Shown here: positions 52,896 through 61,185 of the stretch, in pieces
How the letters are laid out: each line of letters begins with the position of its first letter
Position numbering within the stretch: the stretch's first letter is position 1
Origin: Phycisphaerales bacterium UBA854
GTDB lineage: Bacteria > Planctomycetota > Phycisphaerae > Phycisphaerales > SM1A02
Direction of reading: 5' to 3'
Length of the DNA stretch: 64,000 nt
Assembly (NCBI GenBank): GCA_002295885.1
Contig: DBGM01000002.1
Location: forward strand, 13,480 to 77,479
Position numbers and translations under genes: made by a program
Notes under the pieces: generated by a model
Database searches by the model: none
What the model was told of the DNA's origin: nothing
The model's input: the letters and a program-made list of their open reading frames with translations, nothing else

Positions 52896-53063
52896 GGCGG
52901 TTCCGATTGGTTGGGGGCCAGAAAAACAGCATTTCCGGGTTCGTGAATCAACATTCTTACCATAATTTTGTTGCCTTCAAGGGGCAGGTTGCAACAATGC
53001 CTATCTGCTTTGGGGAGAAGCAGAATGAAAGGAAAAGCTCGCACGAAGATTTCTTCAACCGAT

Positions 53064-53087
53064 ACCACCACCACCACCACCACCACC
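53064..53087 (+). repeat. (ACC)8 microsatellite
   Basis: A run of eight ACC triplets sits 12 bases before the ATG of the next gene, in its untranslated region. Confidence 0.9.
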
Positions 53088-53098
53088 GAGCATTCACC

Positions 53099-53671
53099 AT
53101 GAGCTTCGCGCCCCGTACATCCAGTCTCCAGACCTATCACATGTTGCTGTACCGCAACGGTGTCCACCCCGAGTTCTTCGACATCGAGAACCGTCGCCGC
53201 ATCGAGCACGGTGGCTACGAGTTCGAGGCGTGGCAGTTCCACGGCGGTCATGTCTGCCTCTTCGAACACGAAGGCATCTGCCTGGTCGAAGTCGTCACGC
53301 CATCGCTGACCGGGCTCCCCGAACGCGGTCTCGTCACCACGATGCCCTGTGCCGGTGAAAAGGATCACGAAGCGACCTTCGGCGACCGGATCACCTTCAT
53401 GACTTCGATCCAGACCGAGACGCTTTCGGACCATCTCTACCTCGGCACCTACAACGAGATGCTCAAGCACGGCGAGGAGAGTGACTGTCTGCTCGGACTC
53501 TGGAAGGACGAGACCGGACAACCGAATCTCTCGCTGGTCGAGATGCAGCGCTACACCGACGAGGTGCATGTCCAGGGCTACCACCTCCGGAGCGACTGCG
53601 GCCTCGTGCTGCGAACCCAGTCGATCTTCCAGGCCGGCGTCGACGAGGACGCCGAATCCTCCGAGGACTGA
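53099..53671 (+). CDS. DUF2617-like protein of unknown function
   Basis: A 190-residue protein. The start is the ATG at 53099 (MSFAPRTSSLQTY). Conserved blocks are HMLLYRNGVHPEFFDI near the N-terminus, FHGGHVCLFEHEGICLVEVV in the middle, and a C-terminal LEMQRY/DEVHVQGYHLRS region. The pattern resembles DUF2617 proteins of planctomycetes and actinobacteria, whose function is not known to me. No signal peptide is present. It is convergent with dtd and ends directly before that gene's stop. Confidence 0.65.
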   Translation: MSFAPRTSSLQTYHMLLYRNGVHPEFFDIENRRRIEHGGYEFEAWQFHGGHVCLFEHEGICLVEVVTPSLTGLPERGLVTTMPCAGEKDHEATFGDRITFMTSIQTETLSDHLYLGTYNEMLKHGEESDCLLGLWKDETGQPNLSLVEMQRYTDEVHVQGYHLRSDCGLVLRTQSIFQAGVDEDAESSED

Positions 53672-54130
53672 TCAGCGTTCAGAATCACCGCTGCGAAGGA
53701 TGATGGTCACCGGTCCGTCGTTGATCAGTGCGACCTTCATCATCGCGCCGAATCGCCCGCCCGCGGTCGTGATGCCATGCTCGTTCCGCAGCCCGTCCAT
53801 CACCCGTTCGTAGAGCGCTTCGGCACGAACCGGTTCCGCGGCCCGGACGAAGCTCGGCCGGTTGCCCCGCGCGGTGTCCGCGGCCAGCGTGAACTGACTG
53901 ACCACGAGCACGTCCCCGGCGACGTCGGTCACGGATCGGTTCATGCGTCCCTCGTCATCCCGAAAGATGCGGAGTCTGGCGATCCGACCGGTCATCCGGT
54001 CGGCTTCCGTCTCCGTGTCTCCGTCCTCGACTCCCAGCAGGACGAGGAGGCCCGCCGCGATCTCCGCCCGGTACGGGGGGTCTTCGACCTCCACGGAAGC
54101 ACGGTCGACGCGCTGGACGACGGCGATCAT
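53672..54130 (-). CDS. dtd: D-aminoacyl-tRNA deacylase
   Basis: A 152-residue DTD-fold enzyme that removes D-amino acids from mischarged tRNA. The SQFTL motif lies in VVSQFTLAADTARGNRPSF and the cross-subunit motif is in ALINDGPVT at the C-terminus. Length is slightly above E. coli DtdA (145). It overlaps the MEMO-family gene's stop by 4 bases (ATGA), so the two are translationally coupled. Confidence 0.94.
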   Translation of the reverse strand: MIAVVQRVDRASVEVEDPPYRAEIAAGLLVLLGVEDGDTETEADRMTGRIARLRIFRDDEGRMNRSVTDVAGDVLVVSQFTLAADTARGNRPSFVRAAEPVRAEALYERVMDGLRNEHGITTAGGRFGAMMKVALINDGPVTIILRSGDSER

Positions 54131-55323
54131 GCCATCAGCAGTCCGCAGTAGGACACCAGCGAGGTGTTCTGTTCGTTCACGTACTGGCGGTAGTCGATGA
54201 GTTCGACCTCCGAGGGCTCCATCGCCTCCAGCATCGAGGCGAAGACCCCCGCGCTCGCCCAGCGGGTCGGATTCTTGCTCCACTGCAGCGCCGAGGTGAA
54301 CGCTTCCAGATCACCGCTGACGATGTGCCCGAGCAGATCACGGTCCTGCTGCTCGACGTCTCCGCACCGCTGGTCGTCCACGGGGCGCGGTTCACCGAAC
54401 TGGGGGCCGACGTGACTCAGATCACCGGCGCCGACGAAGAAGGTCGTGCCGCCGACCTGCGCGACGCAGTCGCGGAGGTGTCGGTTGAAATCGGTTCGTC
54501 CGATTCGTTCCTGATCGTCCTCGAGCAGCGCCTGGGCCGGATCCGGAACGAGAATGCCGACGACCGGGACATTGCCCCAGCAGGCCTGGATCCACGGAAG
54601 CTGCATCTCGATTCCCGTGCTGGCAATGTGGTCCAATTCATCCACCAGCACCTGATCACCAACCGCCTGGAGCAGCGGATCGAGCAGAGCGGAGTCGCTG
54701 TTCATTCGTCCCATCGGAGTCTCGAACCCGAGTCGGGTGCAGACCACGCCGTCGCCGATGCCGTAGTGATTCGTGCTGAGGACGACGACGCGATCGGGAG
54801 GCGTCATGCTGCGCAGGGCCTGCCAGCATCCGGCGAAGAGCGGCCAGGTCCGTACGTAGTCCATGTGGGGGGCGAAGAGCCCCCGGGGGGTGAAGTCGAC
54901 TTCGGGGTCCTCCTCCTGATCCAGCCAGGACTCGATCAGGGCGCGCCCGTCTCCACCGTCCTGCCGCAGTCCCTCCGTAGCCCGGATCGGAAAGGCCCCT
55001 TCGCTCTGGAGGGCCTGCTGCTTCGCGGCTTCGAGTTCCTCGAACCGAGGTCCCCAGATCAGCCCGAACTCGTCGAGTTTCTCGATGAGTTGCTGCACGA
55101 TGGCCGGGTCCTGCTTGACGGCTCGCGCGATCTCGTCGAGGGAATGCTGGCCGTTGCATTGCTGGAGCGCCGCCATGACCTGGGGGGGGACGACCATGGT
55201 CTGAGCGCACAGCAGGAGCGGATCCCGCAGGGCGACCGCCTGCTGATTCTGGTCGTTGTGGACCGGCAAGGGCTGGATTCGGCGGAGATGGGGCCTGTCG
55301 ATGTGTTCTGGACGGTTGGTCAT
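54127..55323 (-). CDS. AmmeMemoRadiSam system protein B-like (MEMO family)
   Basis: A 398-residue protein. Residues 28-93 look like a PqqD-like winged helix (TMVVPPQVMAALQQCNGQHS onward). The MEMO domain follows with its metal-binding histidines in FAPHMDYVRT, STNHYGIGD and AGDLSHVGPQFGEP. The AmmeMemoRadiSam A and radical-SAM partners are not in this window. The first gene of an operon with dtd. The ATG at 55323 is the first that keeps the winged helix in frame. Confidence 0.85.
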   Translation of the reverse strand: MTNRPEHIDRPHLRRIQPLPVHNDQNQQAVALRDPLLLCAQTMVVPPQVMAALQQCNGQHSLDEIARAVKQDPAIVQQLIEKLDEFGLIWGPRFEELEAAKQQALQSEGAFPIRATEGLRQDGGDGRALIESWLDQEEDPEVDFTPRGLFAPHMDYVRTWPLFAGCWQALRSMTPPDRVVVLSTNHYGIGDGVVCTRLGFETPMGRMNSDSALLDPLLQAVGDQVLVDELDHIASTGIEMQLPWIQACWGNVPVVGILVPDPAQALLEDDQERIGRTDFNRHLRDCVAQVGGTTFFVGAGDLSHVGPQFGEPRPVDDQRCGDVEQQDRDLLGHIVSGDLEAFTSALQWSKNPTRWASAGVFASMLEAMEPSEVELIDYRQYVNEQNTSLVSYCGLLMA

Positions 55324-55566
55324 GGATGGTGATTCGGGTTGGGCTGAACCCCCGTTCATGGGGGCCGTACAGCGGATGAAGCAGCATAGCCAGAAATCCC
55401 GATATGAAACCTTCGGCGACGGATGCTGGGGGGCAATAGGGGTGCGGATCAGGCGTTTGATTCTGCATGAAACGGGGCATGATGCCGTATTTGGAGTTAC
55501 CATGACCTGTCCACGGCCGCGGAACGCCGTTTCCAGCATGCTTCCGTCTAATCTGAGGATCGACCA

Positions 55567-57201
55567 ATGAGATTTCGTTCGAATACCGCATATCTGGCAG
55601 CCGTTGCAGGTCTTCTGGTGGCATGGCCCGCCATGGCCCAGTCTCCCGTGTCTCCGGCCCGGCCGGCCAAGCCTTCGGCCCTGCCCGTCGCTCCAGAATC
55701 GGATGTCGAACAGGTGATCAAGGCGTCACCCGAGGTGCTCGCGCTCGGAGAGTTCTCCACCAGCGAGACCAAGCCCGGCACGATCACGCTGACCAACACC
55801 GGTGACGAGACCGTCACCATCATCTCCGCCAAGGCTTCGTGCGGCTGCACCACCTCCGACTTCCAGCGGAACACAGTGCTCGATCCCGGTGAAAGCACCG
55901 AGGTCACCATCCGTCTCCGCGGCGGTCCCACGGCCCGGGTCCTCAAGAAGACCGTGACCTTCACGATCGAGGGGTATCCCCAGCTGAAGGTGCCGGTGGA
56001 GGGCACGTCGATCGCCTACGTGAAGATGTCGCCCGACCGCCTCGGTCAGGACGACAACCCGGACGGCAAGATCGTGCTCGAATCGATCGACGGCGAACCG
56101 TTCAAGCTCGTCAACGTGCAGCCCCAGGTGCTCACTGCCATGCCCACGGAAGCCGCCGCCCGTCACGAGGTGGAGCTGAACTGGGACAAGTTCTGGAACG
56201 ACGCCAAGAACGCGAAGGTCACCTTCTACTTCGATCATCCCAAGTGCAACCAGCACTACTTCCTGGTGAAGCTCAATCCCGAACAGCGGGCCGAGATCAA
56301 CCGTCGCATCCGCGAATCCGGACAGAAGGGCAGTTCCGCGAAGAACACCAAGACCCCCAACACTCCGCTGGCTCCCCAGGCCGACACCACCTCGGTGAAG
56401 ATCCTGGTGAAGCAGGGTCGTACGGACGAACTCATGAAGCGGATCAGCGAGAAGAAGCTGGACGTCAACTACCAGGACAAGAGCGGCATGAGCGTGCTCG
56501 GCATGGCCTCCAAGGAGGGCAACGTCGAGATGATGCAGGTGCTGATCGACAACGGTGCCGACGTCGACGCATCCGATCAGGTCGGCCGCACCCCGCTGAT
56601 GCACGCGGGCACGTCCAAGAACCCCGCCGCGGTCCGGGTCCTCATCGATGCCGAAGCCGACGTCAATGCCAAGGACACGTTCATCGGTGGCCCTCTGGCC
56701 TGGACGTCCGGTTTCGGAACCGCCGAGTCCGTGCAGGATCTCGTCGATGCGGGTGCCCAGGTCGAGACCGTCGGTGCGGCCACCGGCTACACCCCGCTCA
56801 TCTGGGCTTCCGGATTCGGGGATCCGAACTCGATCCCCATCCTGGTCGAAGCCGGAGCCAATCTCGAGGCCAAGGACACCGTCGACGGCGGAACCGCTCT
56901 CATGCATGCATCCCGTACCGGCAAGCTGGAAGGCGTGCAGACACTCGTCGAGGCCGGTGCGAATGTCAATGCCCGGGATCGCAACGGCAAGACTGCCTTC
57001 CTCAATGCCGCCGGTCATTCCAGCGGTTCGCCCGAGAAGCTCACGCTCCTCATCGAGGCCGGCTCGGACATCTCGCTTCGCGACAACTCCGGCCGCAGTG
57101 CACTCGATCTGGCCAGGAACCGGACCGATGCGCAGGCGAACGAGGTCATCGCCATGCTCGAGGCCCGCATGCCCGAGGAGCCGGCTTCCGACACGCCGTG
57201 A
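55567..57201 (+). CDS. DUF1573 and ankyrin-repeat fusion, exported
   Basis: A 544-residue protein with a signal peptide ending near AMAQS (residue 25). Residues 50-145 form a DUF1573 domain with ASCGCTTSDF (88-97), an immunoglobulin-like fold. After a linker rich in Asn and Thr near 260-285 there are six to seven ankyrin repeats, for example NGADVDASDQVGRTPLMHAG and EAGANLEAKDTVDGGTALMHA. DUF1573 is common in planctomycetes; joining it to ankyrin repeats outside the cytoplasm is unusual. The ATG at 55567 follows GAGGATCGACC. Role unknown; protein-protein binding at the envelope is inferred. Confidence 0.85.
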   Translation: MRFRSNTAYLAAVAGLLVAWPAMAQSPVSPARPAKPSALPVAPESDVEQVIKASPEVLALGEFSTSETKPGTITLTNTGDETVTIISAKASCGCTTSDFQRNTVLDPGESTEVTIRLRGGPTARVLKKTVTFTIEGYPQLKVPVEGTSIAYVKMSPDRLGQDDNPDGKIVLESIDGEPFKLVNVQPQVLTAMPTEAAARHEVELNWDKFWNDAKNAKVTFYFDHPKCNQHYFLVKLNPEQRAEINRRIRESGQKGSSAKNTKTPNTPLAPQADTTSVKILVKQGRTDELMKRISEKKLDVNYQDKSGMSVLGMASKEGNVEMMQVLIDNGADVDASDQVGRTPLMHAGTSKNPAAVRVLIDAEADVNAKDTFIGGPLAWTSGFGTAESVQDLVDAGAQVETVGAATGYTPLIWASGFGDPNSIPILVEAGANLEAKDTVDGGTALMHASRTGKLEGVQTLVEAGANVNARDRNGKTAFLNAAGHSSGSPEKLTLLIEAGSDISLRDNSGRSALDLARNRTDAQANEVIAMLEARMPEEPASDTP

Positions 57202-57222
57202 CTCCCGTCAATCGCACGATTC

Positions 57223-57262
57223 CACGGCCCCCGTCCATCCGGCGGGGGCCGTGTCCGTTTTT
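57223..57262 (+). terminator. Intrinsic terminator of the DUF1573-ankyrin gene
   Basis: CACGGCCCCCG (57223-57233) and CGGGGGCCGTG (57243-57253) form an 11-bp stem, followed by TCCGTTTTT. Confidence 0.88.
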
Positions 57263-57326
57263 CCGGGGCGCGGGGCCGAAGCGGCTATGATGGCGGGCTT
57301 GAACTCATTGCCGCAGGAGATGCACC

Positions 57327-58868
57327 ATGACCACCGCCACCGAGACCAAGACCATGCCCGCCCACTACCAGCGACTGCTCGAACTGTCGCGCGAGACCCA
57401 GCTCATCGGCGGATGCGCCAGCATGCTGGGATGGGACCAGGAGGTCCTGATGCCCGAGGGCGGCATCGAGTACCGGGGCCGTCAGCTGGCGCTGCTGGCC
57501 AAGCTGCATCACGAACGGAAGACCAGTGCTGAGTTCGCCGACGCACTCGCGGAATGCGAGTCGGATTCCGATCTCACCTCGGATCCGCTGAGCGATTCGG
57601 CGGTGAACCTTCGCGAGTTCCGCTGGAGCCTGGACCGCAGCACGAAGCTTCCCCCGGAGCTCGTCGAGGAGGAGGCCAAGCTTTCGAGCGAGGGCATGTA
57701 CGCCTGGAAGGACGCTCGGGCCAAGGACGACTTCACGCTCTTCGCACCGTCCCTGCGACGCATCATCGACATGCTCCGCCGCAAGGCCGAGTGCTACGGA
57801 TGGGAGGACGGCGGCGAGCCGTGGGATGCCCTGGCCGAGGACTACGAGAAGGGCTGCACCGCCCAGTGGGTGGCGTCCATCTTCACGCCGTTGCGTGAAC
57901 GTCTGCAGGGGCTGCTGGACGACGTGATGGGGTCCTCGCAGGCGCCCAGCAACGCGTTCAACGAGATCGATCTGCCCGTCGAGGACCAGAAGCGGTTCGT
58001 CCGCATGGTCGCGGACCAGTTCGGCTTCGATTTCAGTCGAGGCCGTCTCGACGAGTCGACCCATCCCTTTTGCAGCGGATCCCACTGCAACGATATTCGT
58101 ATGACGACCCGCTTCCACGTGGACAACGTGAACGACGCCCTCGGCTCGACCATGCACGAGACCGGTCACGGTCTCTACGAGCAGGGGCTGCTGGCTGAGT
58201 TCATCGGCACGCCGATGGGTGATTCCGTCTCCCTGGGCATCCACGAGTCGCAGAGCCGCATGTGGGAAAACCAGGTCGGGCGCAGCGAGGCCTTCTGGCG
58301 CTGGTGCGAACCCAAGCTCAAGGAGCATTTCGGCGATGCCGTCGCATCACTGTCCTTCGACGATGTCTACGGCGGAGCAAATATCGTGCGTCCCGACTTC
58401 ATCCGCGTCGAGGCCGATGAGGCGACCTACAACATGCACATCATGATCCGCTTCGAACTCGAGCGGGCGATCCTCTCCGGCGACCTCGATGTGGACGACA
58501 TTCCCGCGGCGTGGAACGCGAAGTACAAGGAATACCTCGGACTGGACGTTCCCAGCGACGCCAAGGGGTGCCTCCAGGACATCCACTGGTCGATGACCTC
58601 CATGGGGTATTTCCCGACGTACACGCTGGGCAACCTGTACTGCGCCCAGTTCTTCGAGACCGCTCTCGAGGCGCACCCCGGGATGTACGACGAGTTTGCC
58701 AGAGGCGATTTCAGTTCGCTGCTGGGCTGGCTGCGGACCAACATCCATCGGCACGGCCAGCGGTACCGGGCGGCCGAACTCTGCGAGGTCGTCACCGGCA
58801 AGCCGTTGTCCGCCGATCCGCTGCTGCGGCATCTCGAAGACAAACTGCGTCCGCTCTACGGGGTCTGA
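57327..58868 (+). CDS. Metallocarboxypeptidase, family M32
   Basis: A 513-residue enzyme that trims C-terminal residues from peptides in the cytoplasm. The zinc motif H277-E-T-G-H281 lies in STMHETGHGLYEQG, with the third ligand Glu about 30 residues later in LGIHESQSRMWEN. Length and the DTR-like blocks near 243-250 (HPFCSG, DIRMTT) match the Taq carboxypeptidase family. A -10 TATGAT lies at 57286 and GCAGGAG precedes the ATG. It overlaps the convergent anmK gene by 13 bases. Confidence 0.93.
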   Translation: MTTATETKTMPAHYQRLLELSRETQLIGGCASMLGWDQEVLMPEGGIEYRGRQLALLAKLHHERKTSAEFADALAECESDSDLTSDPLSDSAVNLREFRWSLDRSTKLPPELVEEEAKLSSEGMYAWKDARAKDDFTLFAPSLRRIIDMLRRKAECYGWEDGGEPWDALAEDYEKGCTAQWVASIFTPLRERLQGLLDDVMGSSQAPSNAFNEIDLPVEDQKRFVRMVADQFGFDFSRGRLDESTHPFCSGSHCNDIRMTTRFHVDNVNDALGSTMHETGHGLYEQGLLAEFIGTPMGDSVSLGIHESQSRMWENQVGRSEAFWRWCEPKLKEHFGDAVASLSFDDVYGGANIVRPDFIRVEADEATYNMHIMIRFELERAILSGDLDVDDIPAAWNAKYKEYLGLDVPSDAKGCLQDIHWSMTSMGYFPTYTLGNLYCAQFFETALEAHPGMYDEFARGDFSSLLGWLRTNIHRHGQRYRAAELCEVVTGKPLSADPLLRHLEDKLRPLYGV

Positions 58869-59968
58869 TCCGATTCCGGCAGGCACCAGAGACCGTCGCG
58901 AATCCCCGACGTTCCGCGTCCGGTGATTCCGGGCAGCGTGATGGGAACTCCGTCCTCGGCCAGCGCGGCGAGCACCGCCATCGAGGCGGCTTCGCGTTCG
59001 TCCCCGTGGGGCAGTCGGCCCACGCTCCGGGTCGGTTCCGTCCGTTCCTCGATCGCCCGCACCAACGCGGCATTCCGGGTGCCCCCGCCCGCCAGCAGCA
59101 GGGTCTCCGCCGGGCAGTCCTCGAGGGTTGATTGCAGGCACGCGGCGATGGCCGCACAGAAGGTCGCCGCGGCATCGGCCGGCCCGATCGCATGCATGAC
59201 GTCCGGAACGAACTCGGTGCATTCATCTCCGCTGCCCAGCGACCGCGACCGGCCGTCCATGCCGCGGAGGTGTCGGGCAATGAGTTCCAGGTGCGACAGG
59301 CAGGCGGTTCCCGACTGTGCCAGGGTGCCGCCCTCGTCGTAGGGCGCATCGAGGGCGAGTCGTGCGACCGCATCCAGGAGGTGGTTGCAGGGGCATACGT
59401 CGAAGCCGTCCACTTCGGAGCGGGGCGAGTCGTTGCCCTCCTCCGGGAGAGTGGTGCAGTTGATGAATCCTCCGAGATTCACGATCACCCGGGCCTCCGG
59501 CCCGCGATGCAGGACCCAGTCGGCCATCGGCGTGATCGGTGCGCCGCGGCCGCCAGCGGCCCGGTCGAGTCCCCGAAGATCGCTCGCCACCCGGCACCGG
59601 AAGCGGTTGGCGATCGGAAACGGATCGATCAGCTGCCATGATTCCGGTGGGGCGTGATGCACGGTCTGGCCGTGCACCGCGACGAGATCGACGGGGTCGT
59701 CCAGCGGCAGCGCGGCCACGGCCTCGGCGCACCGTTCGCCCAGCAGCCTGCGCAGAGATGCCACCATGGAGGCCGGCAGCGGCTCGTCGTCGGCCATGGC
59801 CCGCAGCGGCACGGCCAGTTCGCCGAGGGGGATCGATGTGTAGCCGAGGTGTTCGGCCCGCATCGTCATGCCGTGTCCGTGCACCCGCACCGCGCACGCA
59901 TCGATCCCGTCGAGACTCGTGCCGGTCATGACGCCGACGGTGATTCTGGATTGTGCATCGCGTTCCAT
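58856..59968 (-). CDS. anmK: Anhydro-N-acetylmuramic acid kinase
   Basis: A 370-residue kinase of the peptidoglycan recycling pathway, phosphorylating anhydroMurNAc while opening its ring. The phosphate-binding motif MTGTSLDGIDACAV is at 14-27, VAVHGQTVHH near 96-105 and LLLAGGGTRNAALV in the C-terminal half. The usual length. Together with murG, ftsW and alr it indicates a working peptidoglycan metabolism. The ATG at 59968 begins MERDAQ. Confidence 0.93.
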   Translation of the reverse strand: MERDAQSRITVGVMTGTSLDGIDACAVRVHGHGMTMRAEHLGYTSIPLGELAVPLRAMADDEPLPASMVASLRRLLGERCAEAVAALPLDDPVDLVAVHGQTVHHAPPESWQLIDPFPIANRFRCRVASDLRGLDRAAGGRGAPITPMADWVLHRGPEARVIVNLGGFINCTTLPEEGNDSPRSEVDGFDVCPCNHLLDAVARLALDAPYDEGGTLAQSGTACLSHLELIARHLRGMDGRSRSLGSGDECTEFVPDVMHAIGPADAAATFCAAIAACLQSTLEDCPAETLLLAGGGTRNAALVRAIEERTEPTRSVGRLPHGDEREAASMAVLAALAEDGVPITLPGITGRGTSGIRDGLWCLPESDQTP

Positions 59969-60006
59969 GGCGCCCTGCTCCGGCCGTTGCGGTATCCTCC
60001 GCTCCC

Positions 60007-61005
60007 ATGGCGGACATTGGACACAGGGTACTGGTCACGGGCGGAGCGGGTTTTCTCGGTTCCCATCTGTGCGAGCGGCTGCTCGAGCGGGGGCACGACG
60101 TGACCTGCGTCGACAGCTTCCTCACCTCGCAGCGGCGGACGATCGCCCATCTGGAGGCGCACGACCGGTTCACGCTCATCGAACATGACATCATCGAACC
60201 GCTCGACGTCGGGACCGATGCGATCTTCAATCTCGCCTGTCCCGCCGCTCCCGGCCACTACCAGGCCGAACCGATGCACACCTGGCGCACGTCGGTCTAC
60301 GGCGTCGACAACATGGTCGCGCTGGCCCGCCGCAACAACGCCACGATCTTCCATAGCTCCACCAGCGAGGTCTACGGTGATCCGGACTGCAGTCCGCAGC
60401 CCGAGACCTACCGGGGGAACGTCAACCCCATCGGACCCCGTGCCTGCTACGACGAGGGCAAGCGGGCGGCGGAGACGCTCCTCTTCGACGCACGCCGGCG
60501 CGGGGACGTGAACATCAAGGTCGTGCGGATCTTCAACACCTACGGCCCCCGGATGCATCCGTACGACGGGCGGGTGGTCAGCAACTTCATCCGCCAGGCG
60601 ATCAACGGCGAAGACATCACGATCTTCGGGGACGGATCCCAGACCCGTTCCTTCTGCTACGTGGACGACATGATCGACGGGTTCCTCGCCATGATGGAGG
60701 GGCCCGACGATCTGCCCGGTCCGGTCAATCTCGGCAATCCCCAGGAACGCACCATCCTCGATCTCGCCGAACGGGTCCTGGCCCGAATCGAATCATCGTC
60801 CACGCTGGTGACCCGTCCGCTGCCTCCCGACGATCCTCTCCAGCGTCGCCCGGATATCACGCTGGCGACCGCCCGGCTCGGCTGGGAGCCACGGGTGGAC
60901 CTCGACAGGGGCCTTGACGCGACGATTGAGGCCTTCCGAGGTCTTGATCTGGAGGACTGGACTCCGCCCACCAAATACTGGCAGGGGCCGCCTCTGGACG
61001 CCTGA
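60007..61005 (+). CDS. UDP-glucuronate decarboxylase (UDP-xylose synthase)
   Basis: A 332-residue SDR-family enzyme. The Rossmann motif GGAGFLGSHL is at 12-21 and the catalytic Ser/Tyr/Lys set is in SSTSEVYGD plus YDEGKRAAE, in which the UXS-type CYDEGKR block is diagnostic. UXS makes UDP-xylose from UDP-glucuronate, feeding cell-surface glycans. A TATCCT hexamer (59993-59998) lies 8 bases before the ATG, so the message may be leaderless. dTDP-glucose dehydratase is less likely because of the CYDEGKR block. Confidence 0.92.
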   Translation: MADIGHRVLVTGGAGFLGSHLCERLLERGHDVTCVDSFLTSQRRTIAHLEAHDRFTLIEHDIIEPLDVGTDAIFNLACPAAPGHYQAEPMHTWRTSVYGVDNMVALARRNNATIFHSSTSEVYGDPDCSPQPETYRGNVNPIGPRACYDEGKRAAETLLFDARRRGDVNIKVVRIFNTYGPRMHPYDGRVVSNFIRQAINGEDITIFGDGSQTRSFCYVDDMIDGFLAMMEGPDDLPGPVNLGNPQERTILDLAERVLARIESSSTLVTRPLPPDDPLQRRPDITLATARLGWEPRVDLDRGLDATIEAFRGLDLEDWTPPTKYWQGPPLDA

Positions 61006-61089
61006 GGGCCTCGAAAGGGCCATCAAGGCGGTTGCGGATCCGAATCGGTGGGCTGATAGGGGGATACCCGAACATTTTACGAAAATAGA

Positions 61090-61107
61090 TACCGAATATG
61101 TACCGAA
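61090..61107 (+). promoter_or_regulatory. Direct repeat TACCGAA upstream of recA
   Basis: TACCGAA occurs at 61090-61096 and again at 61101-61107, an 11-base spacing (one helical turn), within the 180-base gap before recA. A related GAACATTTTACGAAAAT stretch lies nearby. It could be a regulator-binding site, perhaps for an SOS repressor; it is not a canonical LexA box. Confidence 0.4.
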
Positions 61108-61185
61108 CAGACCTTGCGAAATCCGATCAATCTGGCATCCTGAGCAGCCTTCAAGGATCGAAGTACCAGACGAAAGGGGCCAAGC

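Noticed and set aside
53041..53098. A poly-histidine run in a longer frame ahead of the DUF2617-like gene.
   Set aside because: It comes from the (ACC)8 repeat in the untranslated region; family similarity begins at the ATG at 53099.
61090..61107. A canonical LexA (SOS) box upstream of recA.
   Set aside because: The repeats are direct, not inverted, and do not match CTGT-N8-ACAG or the CGAAC-type Gram-positive box.
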